64,000 bases of DNA from Acinetobacter colistiniresistens. GTDB taxonomy: Bacteria; Pseudomonadota; Gammaproteobacteria; Pseudomonadales; Moraxellaceae. The DNA lies in assembly GCF_024582815.1 (NCBI RefSeq), contig NZ_CP102099.1:3720001-3784000 (forward strand), read 5' to 3'. This document shows positions 47,145-57,030 of this stretch, one piece after another; position 1 is the stretch's first letter; each line of letters opens with the position of its first letter. Below the pieces are notes generated by a model that made no database searches, was not told the DNA's origin, and saw only the letters and a program-made list of their open reading frames with translations. The position numbers were made by a program, and so were the translations under genes.

Positions 47145-47738
47145 TTATAAATTGATGAGGGCTGAGTAGCTAATCGGGATGGCAAAAGCCATAAGAACCA
47201 CAGAGGCAGTACGTTGTAATTTTGATTGAGACAACCATGTCACTTTATTGGTCGCTAACATTGCACCAACAGAAATCCAGAATAAAGCGATCGGCAGAAT
47301 TAGTCCAACAAAGCTCCCCATATGCGCCATATAAATTTCTTGGTTTTGCCATGCGGCAACAGGAAAAATAGCTGAGGCAAATAACAGTGCCTTAGGATTC
47401 AACAAGGTCGCGCATAACAACTCTCTAGGTCGAATGGTCGGTTGATTTAAGGCCATTTCTTGATTTGCAGTACGCCACAACTTAATTGCAAGAAATACGA
47501 TATAAGCCGCACTTAATAATTTCAGGAAAATCGGCAATGCTGGCAAGGTTGCAGACACTTTACCAATCAGTATTCCCCAAGCACTAATCGCAATGATATA
47601 GCCCACAGCTTCTGCGGGAATCAATAATAAAGAGCGACGTAATCCTACCTGAATACCAGAAGATGCTAATAAAGTATTGGTAGGACCAGGAGTCAGCAAA
47701 ATGGTGATGACTAAACCAATAAAGAACCATGAAATCAT
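47145..47738 (-). CDS. LysE/RhtB-family amino-acid exporter (first)
   Basis: 197 residues, about six membrane helices. N-terminal LLTPGPTNTLLASSGIQVG is the LysE signature region; LLNPKALLFASAIFP is the conserved middle loop. The family exports amino acids and derivatives; substrate unknown. Monocistronic, divergent from the DUF2062 gene. Confidence 0.88.
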   Translation of the reverse strand: MISWFFIGLVITILLTPGPTNTLLASSGIQVGLRRSLLLIPAEAVGYIIAISAWGILIGKVSATLPALPIFLKLLSAAYIVFLAIKLWRTANQEMALNQPTIRPRELLCATLLNPKALLFASAIFPVAAWQNQEIYMAHMGSFVGLILPIALFWISVGAMLATNKVTWLSQSKLQRTASVVLMAFAIPISYSALINL

Positions 47739-48053
47739 TGAATGACCCCACTACAAGATCGTTTCAGATTAATCCAATTCTCAAGGGATAGCAAAAAAAC
47801 AACTGTAAGCACTTATGTTGAAAAATAAATTAAGCTTTTGTTTTACATGCATTTTATAGATTTCAAGCCCTCTCTACTCAATAGTCACAGCATAAAAAAT
47901 CATCATATAAATAGAATAAATGTAACCTATTGACAATCAGCTTGTTTTTTAAAGGAATAAGTTTGTGTTTCTTTTAAGTTTTCACTAAGTAAATAATGCT
48001 ATTTTATATACGATCAACTGTTTCCTTGTCCTGTTGGGTTTATTGCAACGTTT
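47739..48053. other. Divergent intergenic region, lysE / DUF2062
   Basis: 315 AT-rich bases between two divergent genes. No RNA gene or operator that I can support. TTGACA at about 47931 lacks a matching -10. Confidence 0.45.
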
Positions 48054-48611
48054 ATGCCTAAGCAATTCTTTCACAAGTGGCTGCCTTCAGCAGAGAAAGT
48101 CGCTAGTCTAAAGCTAATGAAAATTTTTGGTGAGCGCACCTTAAATCCATTACTTTGGTATGTGAATCGCCGATCAATTGCAAAAGCAATACTAATTGGC
48201 ACCTTTTGGGGAATTTTACCCGTCCCATTTCACAGTGTGTTTATTATTCTGACAGTTTTATTCTTTGAAGTGAATTTACCGATTGGCCTGTGTATGGCGT
48301 GGCTCACCAACCCTTTTACCGTTGTACCCATTCTTTATTTGGGCTTTTGGTTTGGGACTAAAATTTATCACGTCAATATGATCAATAAAGACATGCTATT
48401 GGGTGTATTGCATCAAATTTTGAATTGGATCAAAAACTTTGGACATGGTCATATTGATTTCAGTCTGGCTAAAATCTTGGTTTCAGGGCTGATCATTGAA
48501 GCGATTTTGTTTGCGATTTTGTTCTATCTGGCAACCCTTCTGCTATGGCGCTGGATCGTGATCCGAAGCTGGCGAAATCGAAGGAAACATCAGAGAGAAG
48601 AAATCATTTAA
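48054..48611 (+). CDS. DUF2062 membrane protein
   Basis: 185 residues. Pattern LWYVNRRSIAKAILIGTFWGILPVPFH and AWLTNPFTVVPILYLGFWFG is diagnostic of DUF2062, with three hydrophobic helices and a basic C-terminus (RNRRKHQREE). Function unknown; a paralogue in some bacteria sits with glycosyltransferases, which is not the case here. Confidence 0.88.
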   Translation: MPKQFFHKWLPSAEKVASLKLMKIFGERTLNPLLWYVNRRSIAKAILIGTFWGILPVPFHSVFIILTVLFFEVNLPIGLCMAWLTNPFTVVPILYLGFWFGTKIYHVNMINKDMLLGVLHQILNWIKNFGHGHIDFSLAKILVSGLIIEAILFAILFYLATLLLWRWIVIRSWRNRRKHQREEII

Positions 48612-48633
48612 ATGACGTCTTCTCTCTAGAAAA

Positions 48634-49506
48634 CTATTTTGCTGCTTTTGCCTTCATATATTGTTCAGCAACATCGAGTGCATAATCCTGACATGCTTCA
48701 CCTGTCGCAGGGTCATATGCTCCATTATTGGTAATGTTATTCGATAGCACACGAATACCCAGGAATGGGACTTTAAATTGTTGCGCAATTTGAGCAACAG
48801 AAGCGGCTTCCATTTCTTCGACCGAAGTTCCATAAACCGTATGAAAAAGTTTGATGCGATCCAGCTCATTGTTCCATGTATCCGCTGAACCGATAACCCC
48901 TTCGACTACCTGCCCCTTGGTATAGTTCACTTTGGCCTTATAGGCTGCTGTGAGTAACTCCTTGTCCCCTTCAAATTTACGGATTGCAATCGGCTCTGGA
49001 TCAGATTCATCATCTGGCAACACATCAAAAGCTTCATTCCATTCAAGTGCATTAGAGCCACCACCAATCGGTTTATGGGGTGTTTTAAATGCACCAATAT
49101 TGGTCGTGTATTTACCCAATACAATATCAAACACATGCAGGTCTGGGTCATGTCCACCCGCAGTCCCCTGATTGATGATGGCAATTGGTTGATAATGTTG
49201 AATCGCAAGCACTGTTGCCGCTGCAGAGTTACTCATGCCCATCCGGGTTTTAGAGACCACAACAGGATATCCCTTATAGGTCCCTTTCCAGAACTTCCAG
49301 CCACCAATGGTTTCTACTGTCGCATTGTCTAGTTTTGCCGCCATTCTTTCAGATTCAACAGGTAAAGCACCCTGTATCACTATGGGCTGTAATGTTGGTT
49401 TTTCTTGTACTTGGTTACTGCTGCTTGAAGAGTTATCTCCATTACAAGCACTAAGCAATACAGCCGTACAGACACTGGCAATGCCGATAAAATATTTAAA
49501 TTGCAT
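48634..49506 (-). CDS. Lipoprotein 5'-methylthioadenosine/SAH nucleosidase-like protein
   Basis: About 290 residues from ATG 49506 (an upstream in-frame GTG/ATG is unlikely). Signal peptide MQFKYFIGIASVCTAV and lipobox LLSAC make it an outer- or inner-membrane lipoprotein. The enzyme domain shows the MTAN/PNP fold: GALPVESERM (catalytic Glu region), INQGTAGGHDPDLHVFDIVLG, and EEMEAASVAQIAQQ. The usual MTAN is cytoplasmic, so an exported one is uncommon and may salvage extracellular nucleosides. Converges with the DUF2062 gene. Confidence 0.88.
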   Translation of the reverse strand: MQFKYFIGIASVCTAVLLSACNGDNSSSSSNQVQEKPTLQPIVIQGALPVESERMAAKLDNATVETIGGWKFWKGTYKGYPVVVSKTRMGMSNSAAATVLAIQHYQPIAIINQGTAGGHDPDLHVFDIVLGKYTTNIGAFKTPHKPIGGGSNALEWNEAFDVLPDDESDPEPIAIRKFEGDKELLTAAYKAKVNYTKGQVVEGVIGSADTWNNELDRIKLFHTVYGTSVEEMEAASVAQIAQQFKVPFLGIRVLSNNITNNGAYDPATGEACQDYALDVAEQYMKAKAAK

Positions 49507-49628
49507 CTTGATCGAGAACCTATCTAAAAATAAAAGCAAATACGAAGCAAGCAACGTACCATTTTAGTTTTTCAGTCGCTTTTAAGCGATGAAACAAAAA
49601 CCACTAAAATTAAAATCAGAAAGTAAAA

Positions 49629-49656
49629 ACCCAACACGTTGATGTTGGGTTTTTTG
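49629..49656 (-). terminator. Terminator after apbC (bidirectional)
   Basis: ACCCAACA (49629-49636) / TGTTGGGT (49643-49650) with T/A runs on both sides. Confidence 0.85.
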
Positions 49657-49661
49657 TTTAT

Positions 49662-50891
49662 TTAGAAGATACGTTTATCATCTTTCTGGCGCTTTGGCAG
49701 TTTTTCCATCTGTTGCAGGACTACCTGTGCAATATTGAGATAGCTCTCCGCCGCTGTATCTTTGGCAATCACACTTGGCGTACCTTTATCTGCATGTTCA
49801 CGGATTTTTACATCCAGTGGCAAACGGCCGAGCAATGGGATCTGATATTGTTCAGACAACTGATCGCCACCACCAGTCCCAAAGATTTGCTCTTCATGAC
49901 CACAGTTCGAACAGATATGCGTCGACATATTTTCAATCACACCCAATACCGGAATATTCACTTTATTGAATAATTCAATCCCTTTGGTGGCATCCATTAA
50001 CGCCACATTTTGTGGTGTGGTCACAACCACTGCACCCGTCACTGGAATACGTTGTGCCAGAGTCAGCTGGATATCACCCGTTCCCGGTGGCATATCAATT
50101 ACCAATACATCTAAATCAGGCCATAAGGTTTGATTGAATAATTGCATCAACGCCCCTGTTGCTTTAGGGCCACGCCACGCCACAGGCGTATTGTGCTCAC
50201 CAATAAGATGCCCGATCGACAGTACCGCCATGCCATACGCATCTAAAGGTACGAAGTGCTCATTTTCAATCTGCGGTGTTCTACCTGCATTACCCAACAT
50301 GGTCGGGATACTTGGACCATAGATATCCGCATCCAGAACACCCACTTTTAAACCCAGTTGCTGTAACGCCAGTGCCAGATTCACCGTAGTGGTTGATTTA
50401 CCCACCCCCCCTTTACCAGATGAAACCACAATCACATTTTGAATGCGAGGATGTGCCGCGACGTCGCGTTGTTGCGGAGCCGCTTTCTGGATTGGTGGAT
50501 TATTAGGATCGGCTTCTACTTGAGGTGAAGCATCCATGACTGGCGGCAAATTGCTATTTTCTGCTTTAGGCTTGGATGAGCAGCTATGACCTGCTTCACC
50601 ATGCGCTGCATGTTTTTGTTGAATAATATGCAGGTTTAATTCCTGGATACCACATTTTTCCAAAGCTTCAGCCAACTCATCATGGATCTGCTGTAAATGA
50701 TCTTTTTCTTCAGGAAAGGTATTCACCGTCAGTTGTAAAATACGACCTTGTACATTGACTTGGCTGATACGATCTTTTAGCGCATTGTCTGAATGTGGCA
50801 GTACATAATTTTGTAGAACTGCTTGAATCTCGTCTTCCTTCACTTCTTGTGCTGGCGAAAAAACAGATTTTAAGGAAGAAAGCCACGACAT
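49662..50891 (-). CDS. apbC: Iron-sulfur cluster carrier protein ApbC/Mrp
   Basis: Assembles and transfers Fe-S clusters. It has 409 residues. An N-terminal MIP18/DUF59-like domain (about 1-90), a poorly conserved Pro-rich linker, then a deviant Walker A SSGKGGVGKSTTTVNLALAL, DADIYGPSIPTMLG, DMPPGTGDIQLTL and the cluster-binding CSNCGHEE. ATG 50891 with GGAG upstream. dcd and metG nearby follow the usual Acinetobacter neighbourhood. Confidence 0.96.
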   Translation of the reverse strand: MSWLSSLKSVFSPAQEVKEDEIQAVLQNYVLPHSDNALKDRISQVNVQGRILQLTVNTFPEEKDHLQQIHDELAEALEKCGIQELNLHIIQQKHAAHGEAGHSCSSKPKAENSNLPPVMDASPQVEADPNNPPIQKAAPQQRDVAAHPRIQNVIVVSSGKGGVGKSTTTVNLALALQQLGLKVGVLDADIYGPSIPTMLGNAGRTPQIENEHFVPLDAYGMAVLSIGHLIGEHNTPVAWRGPKATGALMQLFNQTLWPDLDVLVIDMPPGTGDIQLTLAQRIPVTGAVVVTTPQNVALMDATKGIELFNKVNIPVLGVIENMSTHICSNCGHEEQIFGTGGGDQLSEQYQIPLLGRLPLDVKIREHADKGTPSVIAKDTAAESYLNIAQVVLQQMEKLPKRQKDDKRIF

Positions 50892-51146
50892 TTTGTTTAC
50901 TCCAAAAACAGATCAACATTTCACTGAGTCTGGTTAGTTTAGCAGTATTGAAGAATGGACGCTCATATCAAAACAGATAATTGCTCATTTTTTTATAGTA
51001 ACTTTTCGGCTTTATATGGCTAGCGTAAACAACTGTCATTCTTCTAGCAGAACAAGTTATATTCATAAGCTTATGATGTGTGCTGCAGCAAATGGATGTT
51101 TATGCTTTGAGCCACATTCTCGTTATTCTTGTCATAGGGGCGTTTA

Positions 51147-51830
51147 ATGACACGGTGTTATTTCGTGATATGCAGTTTACTGACATCTTTTCCCCTGTTC
51201 GCCCAAGAATCTATCAATCGGGTACCTTACCCATTGCCACCACAAACAGAAATTGTGGTGAATGAGCAAACAGGTCAAGAGCCTTGGTCTGAAATTAAGG
51301 TCTCTGTTAGAATTATCCCAGAAAAACAAGGAATGAAATTTCAATTATTTAAACCAAGCAACTCAGACATACTCAATCACCATGCTTTAGCACTTGCCCA
51401 ACAGATAAAACCAGAGGATTTGCCCAAACGCGATGCTTCGACAGAGCAGCATGACCGCAACCCCCAACAACTATTTTCAGACTATGAGCAAGTTTATTCT
51501 TTTATCTCTATGCAAAATCAGTCTGTGATACAGCGTATTCGACGATTAGCATCCCCCTCTTTCCTAACCGAAACGGCTTGTTTGCTTTTACAAAAAGATT
51601 CGCTCTCAGAAGATGATTCTTTCAGATTCAATGTAAAACTATATATAGATAAACAAGGTCGAATCTACATCCAAGATATTCAGCCTCTGTTAGAAAAATC
51701 ATTACTAAATCAGCTTTTCCCGGACAAAAAACGTTCGCAACCTTTTTATAGAATTTTTGATATCGAAAACCAGCAATACACAGATACTCATCTTAACCAG
51801 CCTGTACAGTTCATTTGTACGGACGAATAG
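51147..51830 (+). CDS. Secreted protein of unknown function
   Basis: 227 residues with a short signal peptide (MTRCYFVICSLLTSFPLFAQ). After it come a Pro-rich segment (NRVPYPLPPQTEIVVNEQ), a strand-rich middle (WSEIKVSVRIIPEKQGMKFQLF), a charged linker, and a C-terminal piece (FRFNVKLYIDKQGRIYIQDI). One Cys pair is possible. No family recognised; probably periplasmic. The 255 bases before it show nothing distinct. Confidence 0.7.
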   Translation: MTRCYFVICSLLTSFPLFAQESINRVPYPLPPQTEIVVNEQTGQEPWSEIKVSVRIIPEKQGMKFQLFKPSNSDILNHHALALAQQIKPEDLPKRDASTEQHDRNPQQLFSDYEQVYSFISMQNQSVIQRIRRLASPSFLTETACLLLQKDSLSEDDSFRFNVKLYIDKQGRIYIQDIQPLLEKSLLNQLFPDKKRSQPFYRIFDIENQQYTDTHLNQPVQFICTDE

Positions 51831-51872
51831 GCGAAGCAAGAAACTTCTTTAAAAGAGATTAAAAATAAAAAT

Positions 51873-51901
51873 CCTCAAACATAGTTTGCCTATGTTTGAG
51901 G
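51873..51901 (-). terminator. Terminator after the LEA-like gene
   Basis: CCTCAAACATA (51873-51883) / TATGTTTGAGG (51891-51901), 11-bp perfect stem, loop GTTTGCC, followed on the minus strand by ATTTTTATTTTT. Confidence 0.9.
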
Positions 51902-51933
51902 AATATTTTCAGTCGATCCGTCGGTTAGTAAGC

Positions 51934-52383
51934 TTAACCTTTGAATTTATTTAAAGTATCTGTTGCTGCTTTCTTTAAATCATCTAGCTTATGGCTGGCT
52001 TGAGCTTTTAGATCATCAAATTTGGCAACTGCTTCATCCTTTAATTCAGCTGCTTTGGCTTTGGCATCATCCAGTTTATGACTTGCTTCTTCTTTAAAGT
52101 GATCAAATTTATCTTGAACTGCATTTTGAGTATCTTCAAATTTGGTTTTCAGATCATCCACTTTATTCGAAAGCGCTTCTTTACCTTCTGCATTTTGCTC
52201 AGACACATCTTTCTTGAGGTCATCAAGCGCTTTTTCGCCCTTTAACTTCAATTCCTCTGCCGAATGTTTTAAGTCATCAACTGCTTTTTCACCTTGTAGC
52301 TGAGCTTCTTTTGCTTTGTATTTTAAGTCATTACCCAATTCTGCTGCCTGATCTTTTAATTCATTAAGTTTTTCGTTTGTCAT
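51934..52383 (-). CDS. LEA-like helical stress protein with repeated Lys/Asp/Ala segments
   Basis: 149 residues, almost wholly Lys, Asp, Glu, Ala and Leu, with no Cys, Trp or Pro. Segments of about 11 residues recur: GEKAVDDLKHSAEEL, GEKALDDLKKDVSE, ASHKLDDAKAKAAELKDEA, ASHKLDDLKKAATD. This is the pattern of group 3 LEA proteins, amphipathic helices that protect cells on drying. Acinetobacter is known for desiccation tolerance, so the role fits, but it is inference. No signal peptide. Strong terminator behind it. Confidence 0.8.
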   Translation of the reverse strand: MTNEKLNELKDQAAELGNDLKYKAKEAQLQGEKAVDDLKHSAEELKLKGEKALDDLKKDVSEQNAEGKEALSNKVDDLKTKFEDTQNAVQDKFDHFKEEASHKLDDAKAKAAELKDEAVAKFDDLKAQASHKLDDLKKAATDTLNKFKG

Positions 52384-52570
52384 GGTATTTCCTCACTATA
52401 GGTAAAAAACATATTGTTTGGATCAGTCTTAGTTATACCGTGTTTGGAGTTTTTTTTTGTCTATTGCTGCAAATTGAAACAAATGGGATACAGGAAGATT
52501 CAATTAATTGCGGATTGTTAAAGCTATTCATTTTTAGATATAAAAATCATATAAATGAATAACATCCTAT

Positions 52571-53107
52571 TTATTCAATAAAATCAGATCGTAGAATTTC
52601 ATACAGTACATGCCAGCTTAAAGGATGCTCCGTCGCTAAAGCGGGATGTTGAAACTCAGACACTTTTTTCATCCTTAATTTTCGCATCACCGTTTGTGAC
52701 TTGGCATTTTCCAAAGTGGTAAAGGCAACCACTTTATCCAGTTTCAACTGATTAAAAGCAAATGCGAGTGCAGCTTGAGCCGCTTCGGGTGCATAACCCT
52801 GCCCCCAATAGGCATGATCGAGTCGCCAGCCAATTTCCACACAAGGCGAGAAGGAAAATTGTGTAGGTTGATCATGTAAACCAACAAAACCTATAAACTG
52901 TTGATTTTGCTTTAGCTCAACCGCCCACAAACCCCAGCCTTGGGTTTCGATAATCGATTGCATTTTATCGATCATGGCATCACTTTCTGCTCGGGTCAGG
53001 AGTTTAGGAAAATATTCCATCACCTGAGGGTGGGTACTCATTGCAGCAAAGCATGCAGAGTCTTGTGCTTGCCACTGTCTTAAACGTAGTCGGGCTGTTT
53101 CGATCAT
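52571..53107 (-). CDS. GNAT acetyltransferase, RimJ/RimL type
   Basis: 178 residues from ATG 53107 (METARLRLR-like start IETARLRLRQW; upstream in-frame codons add an unlikely hydrophobic tail). GWRLDHAYWGQGYAPEAAQAAL is the acetyl-CoA loop, and AFTTLENAKSQTVMRKLRM the following helix, as in proteins that acetylate amino groups of proteins or small molecules. Substrate unknown; single gene. Confidence 0.88.
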   Translation of the reverse strand: MIETARLRLRQWQAQDSACFAAMSTHPQVMEYFPKLLTRAESDAMIDKMQSIIETQGWGLWAVELKQNQQFIGFVGLHDQPTQFSFSPCVEIGWRLDHAYWGQGYAPEAAQAALAFAFNQLKLDKVVAFTTLENAKSQTVMRKLRMKKVSEFQHPALATEHPLSWHVLYEILRSDFIE

Positions 53108-53216
53108 TTTTACAACCAATAAGTTTGTATTAAAAACTATTAACAATATAAGGAGATAGTTCGGATATACTTCCGCAATATCTCAATCATAGACCTCGTT
53201 GTCAGAATTACCTAAT

Positions 53217-53714
53217 ATGAATGAAAATGAACTTTTAGAAATTCAGCAGGAACTTCAAGCCCAAGAAAAACGCTTGAACTACATTCTTTCCAGTAAAAGA
53301 AGAATCCAGAACATGATTCTTTCGTTTGAAAAGGATCTGGCTGAACAGTTAATTCCAGTGATTGATCAACAGAGTGATGATCAAGCCCCTGTTGAAAGCA
53401 GTCTGGCGCTTACAATCTGCTGGAAATTTTCTAAAGCTGAATTTCCTAAAACTGAGCATTGGTGCAGTGAACTGAGTATTACTGAACTTGAGTGCAAAGA
53501 TGAATTTACTGTGGCGCTAAAAGCACAGGCGTGGTTAGGTACTTTGGGCAGTGATGAACTTTGGCAAACGCCGATGTGTGCTGAAATTACGCTTGATCCG
53601 AAAACGGACGGCTTAAAGAGCTATCACATTCATTTCCTGTCTAAAGGAAAGATTATCTCTTTAAGAAAAAATTCAAAGCATAGTGTCACTGTGAAACAAA
53701 TGCAGAGTATGTAA
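53217..53714 (+). CDS. Unknown protein, first of two tandem paralogues
   Basis: 165 residues from ATG 53217, chosen because the next gene also begins with Met-Asn; a TTG at 53199 is possible. An N-terminal coiled-coil segment (ENELLEIQQELQAQEKRL) leads to SSKRRIQNMILSFEKDLAEQL, then CWKFSKAEFPKTEHWCSEL and a strand-rich C-terminal half. The next gene shares SSKRRIQ, CWKFSK and FWC blocks. Family not recognised. No signal or membrane segments. Confidence 0.72.
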   Translation: MNENELLEIQQELQAQEKRLNYILSSKRRIQNMILSFEKDLAEQLIPVIDQQSDDQAPVESSLALTICWKFSKAEFPKTEHWCSELSITELECKDEFTVALKAQAWLGTLGSDELWQTPMCAEITLDPKTDGLKSYHIHFLSKGKIISLRKNSKHSVTVKQMQSM

Positions 53715-53786
53715 TCCTTCGGGGTACATACTTTTCTCTAAATTCCATGCTTAAAAATGAGTAGATAAAATTACTCAAAATCAAAT

Positions 53787-54245
53787 ATGAATAAAGAAGA
53801 ACATACACAGCAAAAACAAGAAGAGGAACGGTATGCAAAGTGGTCAAGATATGTTTATTCCAGCAAAAGAAGAATTCAACGTAGAGTCTTGTCTATAGAG
53901 CGTGATATTGCCCAAACTATTCTTCGATTCAAAACATATCAACAAAGTGAAGACTTAGAAACATTTATTGCTTTTTTAAGTTGCTGGAAATTTTCTAAAA
54001 TAGATTTTAGTCAAAATACATTCTGGTGCGATGCAGTCTATTTGGATGACTTTACAATGAAAGATGATCGTACGTTTACATTTAGTGGTCATGCTTGGAT
54101 CGGGTTTACTGAGAATACAGAGAAGCAATGGCGAGTACCCTGTTCAGGTTATTTCACCTTGAATGGACATCAGACTAAACTCAAAAGCTACAGTGTTTAT
54201 TTCTACTACGAAACAAAAAAGCTTCAGTTAATTAAAAGTAATTAA
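53787..54245 (+). CDS. Unknown protein, second of two tandem paralogues
   Basis: 152 residues. YSSKRRIQRRVLSIERDIAQTIL, SCWKFSKIDFSQNTFWCDAV and HAWIGFTENTEKQW align with the gene before it, so the pair came from duplication. The two-gene unit may be an operon (72-base gap). Its 3' end overlaps the next, convergent gene by 4 bases. Function unknown. Confidence 0.7.
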   Translation: MNKEEHTQQKQEEERYAKWSRYVYSSKRRIQRRVLSIERDIAQTILRFKTYQQSEDLETFIAFLSCWKFSKIDFSQNTFWCDAVYLDDFTMKDDRTFTFSGHAWIGFTENTEKQWRVPCSGYFTLNGHQTKLKSYSVYFYYETKKLQLIKSN

Positions 54246-54697
54246 CTAAAAGTACTTGTGTACTTTTTCTTGCACATCAGAACATAACAGATATTGGCAC
54301 TGATACAGCCCACTGCAAGCACAGGTAAAACCGCAACAAAAATGAAAAGACTCATGGCCAATGTTTCAAAATCAAAGCCATTAACCTGATCTTCAAATAA
54401 AATCAGCAGCACCAAACACATCCACGCGATAAAAAAGATCAGACTTATTTTAAAAAACTGAACAAGATCGAAAATCTTGGTTGGTAATTTCAATAGGGCA
54501 AACAAAATTGCATAGCAGATAAAAGCAAATACGATAAGAATGGGCGTGAGGTATAACATCACTTCCATGCCGTTACTCACCACATGAAATAAATGGTTCT
54601 GTTGAAAATTTAAGAACAAACAATACGGAATCACAAAACTAAAAACCGATGCCACACTTGCGCAAAAAGATGCACAAAGCAAATGCCAAGATCTCAT
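54242..54697 (-). CDS. Small inner-membrane protein of unknown function
   Basis: 151 residues with four hydrophobic helices (LLCASFCASVASVFSFVIPY, LTPILIVFAFICYAILFALL, ISLIFFIAWMCLVLLILF, MSLFIFVAVLPVLAVGCI). ATG 54697 is chosen because AAAGGA lies upstream; the GTG at 54712 is part of that leader. Not recognised as a family. Confidence 0.65.
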   Translation of the reverse strand: MRSWHLLCASFCASVASVFSFVIPYCLFLNFQQNHLFHVVSNGMEVMLYLTPILIVFAFICYAILFALLKLPTKIFDLVQFFKISLIFFIAWMCLVLLILFEDQVNGFDFETLAMSLFIFVAVLPVLAVGCISANICYVLMCKKKYTSTFS

Positions 54698-54901
54698 TTC
54701 TATTCCTTTCACTGATGAACCATGCAGCCATTATCAGTAAAGGAAATGTGTTTTGATTGAAGTGCAAGTGAAGCTTGCATGAAGTCGCCAAAATAGAATA
54801 AGAACGCAGCTTGAAAAGATTTCACTGAATCCCTTGTGCAAGTCAGCGTCAAGTCATGTAAAATCATCTGCCTTGTAAATACGAATGAGAGAACAATATC
54901 C

Positions 54902-56959
54902 GTGCGTAAAATTTTAGTCACCAATGCCCTACCTTATGCCAATGGTCCTATCCATATGGGTCACTTACTCGGTTATATCCAAGCAGATATTTGGGTTCGT
55001 GCGATGCGTGCAATGGGCCATGATGTGACTTATGTATGTGCGGATGATGCTCACGGTACTGCAATCATGCTGCGTGCTGAAGCCAATGGCATTAGCCCAG
55101 AACAACAAATCGCCAATGTTCAGAAAGAACATATCCGTGACTTTGATGGTTTTGGCGTACATTTCGATCACTATGATTCAACCAATAGTGACGAGAACAA
55201 AGCACGTTCAGAAGAAATCTATATCAAAAACCGTGAAGCAGGCAATATTGCCATTCGTCCTGTTACCCAGTTATTCGATCCTGAAAAAGGCATGTTCCTG
55301 TCTGACCGTTTCATTAAAGGCACATGCCCGAAATGTAAAGCGGAAGATCAATACGGCGATGCCTGTGAAGTATGTGGTACAACGTATAACGCCACCGAAT
55401 TAGAAAATCCACGCTCAACCTTGAGCGGTGCGACCCCAGTTGAGAAATCATCAGACCACTACTTCTTTAAGCTTCCGAATTTCTCAGAATACTTACAGAA
55501 ATGGACCCGTGACCAAGGTCGTCTGCCTGTTTCGATTGCCAACAAACTCGATGAATGGTTTGAAGCGGGTTTATCGGATTGGGATATTTCGCGTGATGCG
55601 CCTTATTTCGGTTTTGAAATTCCAGATGCACCTAACAAATATTTCTACGTTTGGGTCGATGCACCGATTGGTTATATGTCGAGTTTTGAAAACTACATCA
55701 AAACTAAACGTCCAGATTTAAGTTTTGATGATTTCTGGAAAAAAGACAGCGACAAAGAAGTCTATCACTTCATCGGTAAAGACATCGTTTACTTCCATGC
55801 GCTGTTCTGGCCTGCAATGCTTGAAGGTGCCAACTACCGTACCCCGTCAGGTTTGTTTGTGAATGGTTTCTTGACCGTGAATGGCCAGAAAATGTCGAAA
55901 TCTCGTGGCACCTTCATTAAAGCTGAAACCTATTTAGAACATTTGAATCCTGAATATTTACGTTACTACTTTGCCTCTAAGCTGTCTGACAAAGTTGAAG
56001 ACTCAGATTTGAACCTAGATGACTTCGTTCAAAAAGTGAATTCTGACCTTGTCGGTAAAGTGGTGAATATTGCCAGCCGGTGTGCAAAATTCATTAACAC
56101 CAACTTCAATAATACTTTGTCGAATACATGTGCAGAGTCTGAACTGGTGCAAAGCTTTATTGATGCAGGTGATTCAATCGCACAGGCTTATGAAGCACGT
56201 GAATTCTCAGCAGCAATCCGTGAAATCATGGCATTGGCTGACCGTGCCAATCAATATATTGATGAGAAAAAGCCTTGGGCACTTGCCAAGCAAGAAGGTC
56301 AGGAACAACAAGTTCATGATGTGTGCTCGGTGGGTATTAACTTATTCCGTCAACTTGCGATTTACTTGGCGCCTGTGTTACCAACGCTTGCAGCACAAGT
56401 TCAAGCCTTCTTACAGCTTGAAAGCTTTGACTTTGCATCACGTCAGCAAATTTTGCTTGCACATGAAATTGCGCAATTCCAACCGTTAATGCAACGTGTT
56501 GATGCCAAAGCGGTTGCTGCAATGGTGGATGCATCTAAAGATTCTTTAGCTGCGGCGGCAGAAGCGCCAAAAGCTGAGAAGAAAAAAGAAAAGAAAGCCG
56601 AGAAAAAACCTGAGCCAAAAGTAGGTGAAGCTGAAATCATTGGTATTGAAGATTTCATGAAAATTGATCTTCGTGTGGCAAAAGTATTAGAAGCTGCAAC
56701 TGTTGAAGGTTCTGATAAATTGCTGCAATTGACTTTAGATGTCGGTGAAGCTGAACCACGTAATGTGTTTAGTGGTATTCGTGAGTTCTATCAGCCAGAA
56801 GATCTCAAAGATAAATTGGTGGTGATGGTGGCTAACCTTGCACCACGTAAAATGCGTTTTGGTATTTCTAACGGTATGGTGCTTGCCGCAGGTAATGGTG
56901 AGGGTGTTTGGGTGATTTCACCTGAATCTGGCGCTAAACCGGGTGATAAAGTGTCTTAA
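54902..56959 (+). CDS. metG: Methionyl-tRNA synthetase
   Basis: Charges tRNA-Met. 685 residues from GTG 54902 ([21 protein letters not shown], the HIGH-type site); an upstream GTG at 54836 would add a non-conserved extension. Zinc site [22 protein letters not shown] motif [12 protein letters not shown], and at the C-terminus, after a Lys/Ala/Glu-rich linker ([13 protein letters not shown]), the dimerising tRNA-binding domain [16 protein letters not shown]. Typical E. coli-type MetG1. Terminator right after. Confidence 0.97.
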   Translation: MRKILVTNALPYANGPIHMGHLLGYIQADIWVRAMRAMGHDVTYVCADDAHGTAIMLRAEANGISPEQQIANVQKEHIRDFDGFGVHFDHYDSTNSDENKARSEEIYIKNREAGNIAIRPVTQLFDPEKGMFLSDRFIKGTCPKCKAEDQYGDACEVCGTTYNATELENPRSTLSGATPVEKSSDHYFFKLPNFSEYLQKWTRDQGRLPVSIANKLDEWFEAGLSDWDISRDAPYFGFEIPDAPNKYFYVWVDAPIGYMSSFENYIKTKRPDLSFDDFWKKDSDKEVYHFIGKDIVYFHALFWPAMLEGANYRTPSGLFVNGFLTVNGQKMSKSRGTFIKAETYLEHLNPEYLRYYFASKLSDKVEDSDLNLDDFVQKVNSDLVGKVVNIASRCAKFINTNFNNTLSNTCAESELVQSFIDAGDSIAQAYEAREFSAAIREIMALADRANQYIDEKKPWALAKQEGQEQQVHDVCSVGINLFRQLAIYLAPVLPTLAAQVQAFLQLESFDFASRQQILLAHEIAQFQPLMQRVDAKAVAAMVDASKDSLAAAAEAPKAEKKKEKKAEKKPEPKVGEAEIIGIEDFMKIDLRVAKVLEAATVEGSDKLLQLTLDVGEAEPRNVFSGIREFYQPEDLKDKLVVMVANLAPRKMRFGISNGMVLAAGNGEGVWVISPESGAKPGDKVS

Positions 56960-56971
56960 GATTTAAAATTA

Positions 56972-56995
56972 AAAGGGCTTCTGCGGAAGCCCTTT
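56972..56995 (+). terminator. Terminator after metG
   Basis: AAAGGGCTTC / GAAGCCCTTT with loop TGCG. Confidence 0.88.
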
Positions 56996-57030
56996 CATGT
57001 TATTAAAAAAAACTAAATCCAGCAGCTCAA

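Noticed and set aside
54709..54924. 71-codon frame opposite the metG start
   Set aside because: Overlaps the metG leader and start on the other strand; no support beyond being open.
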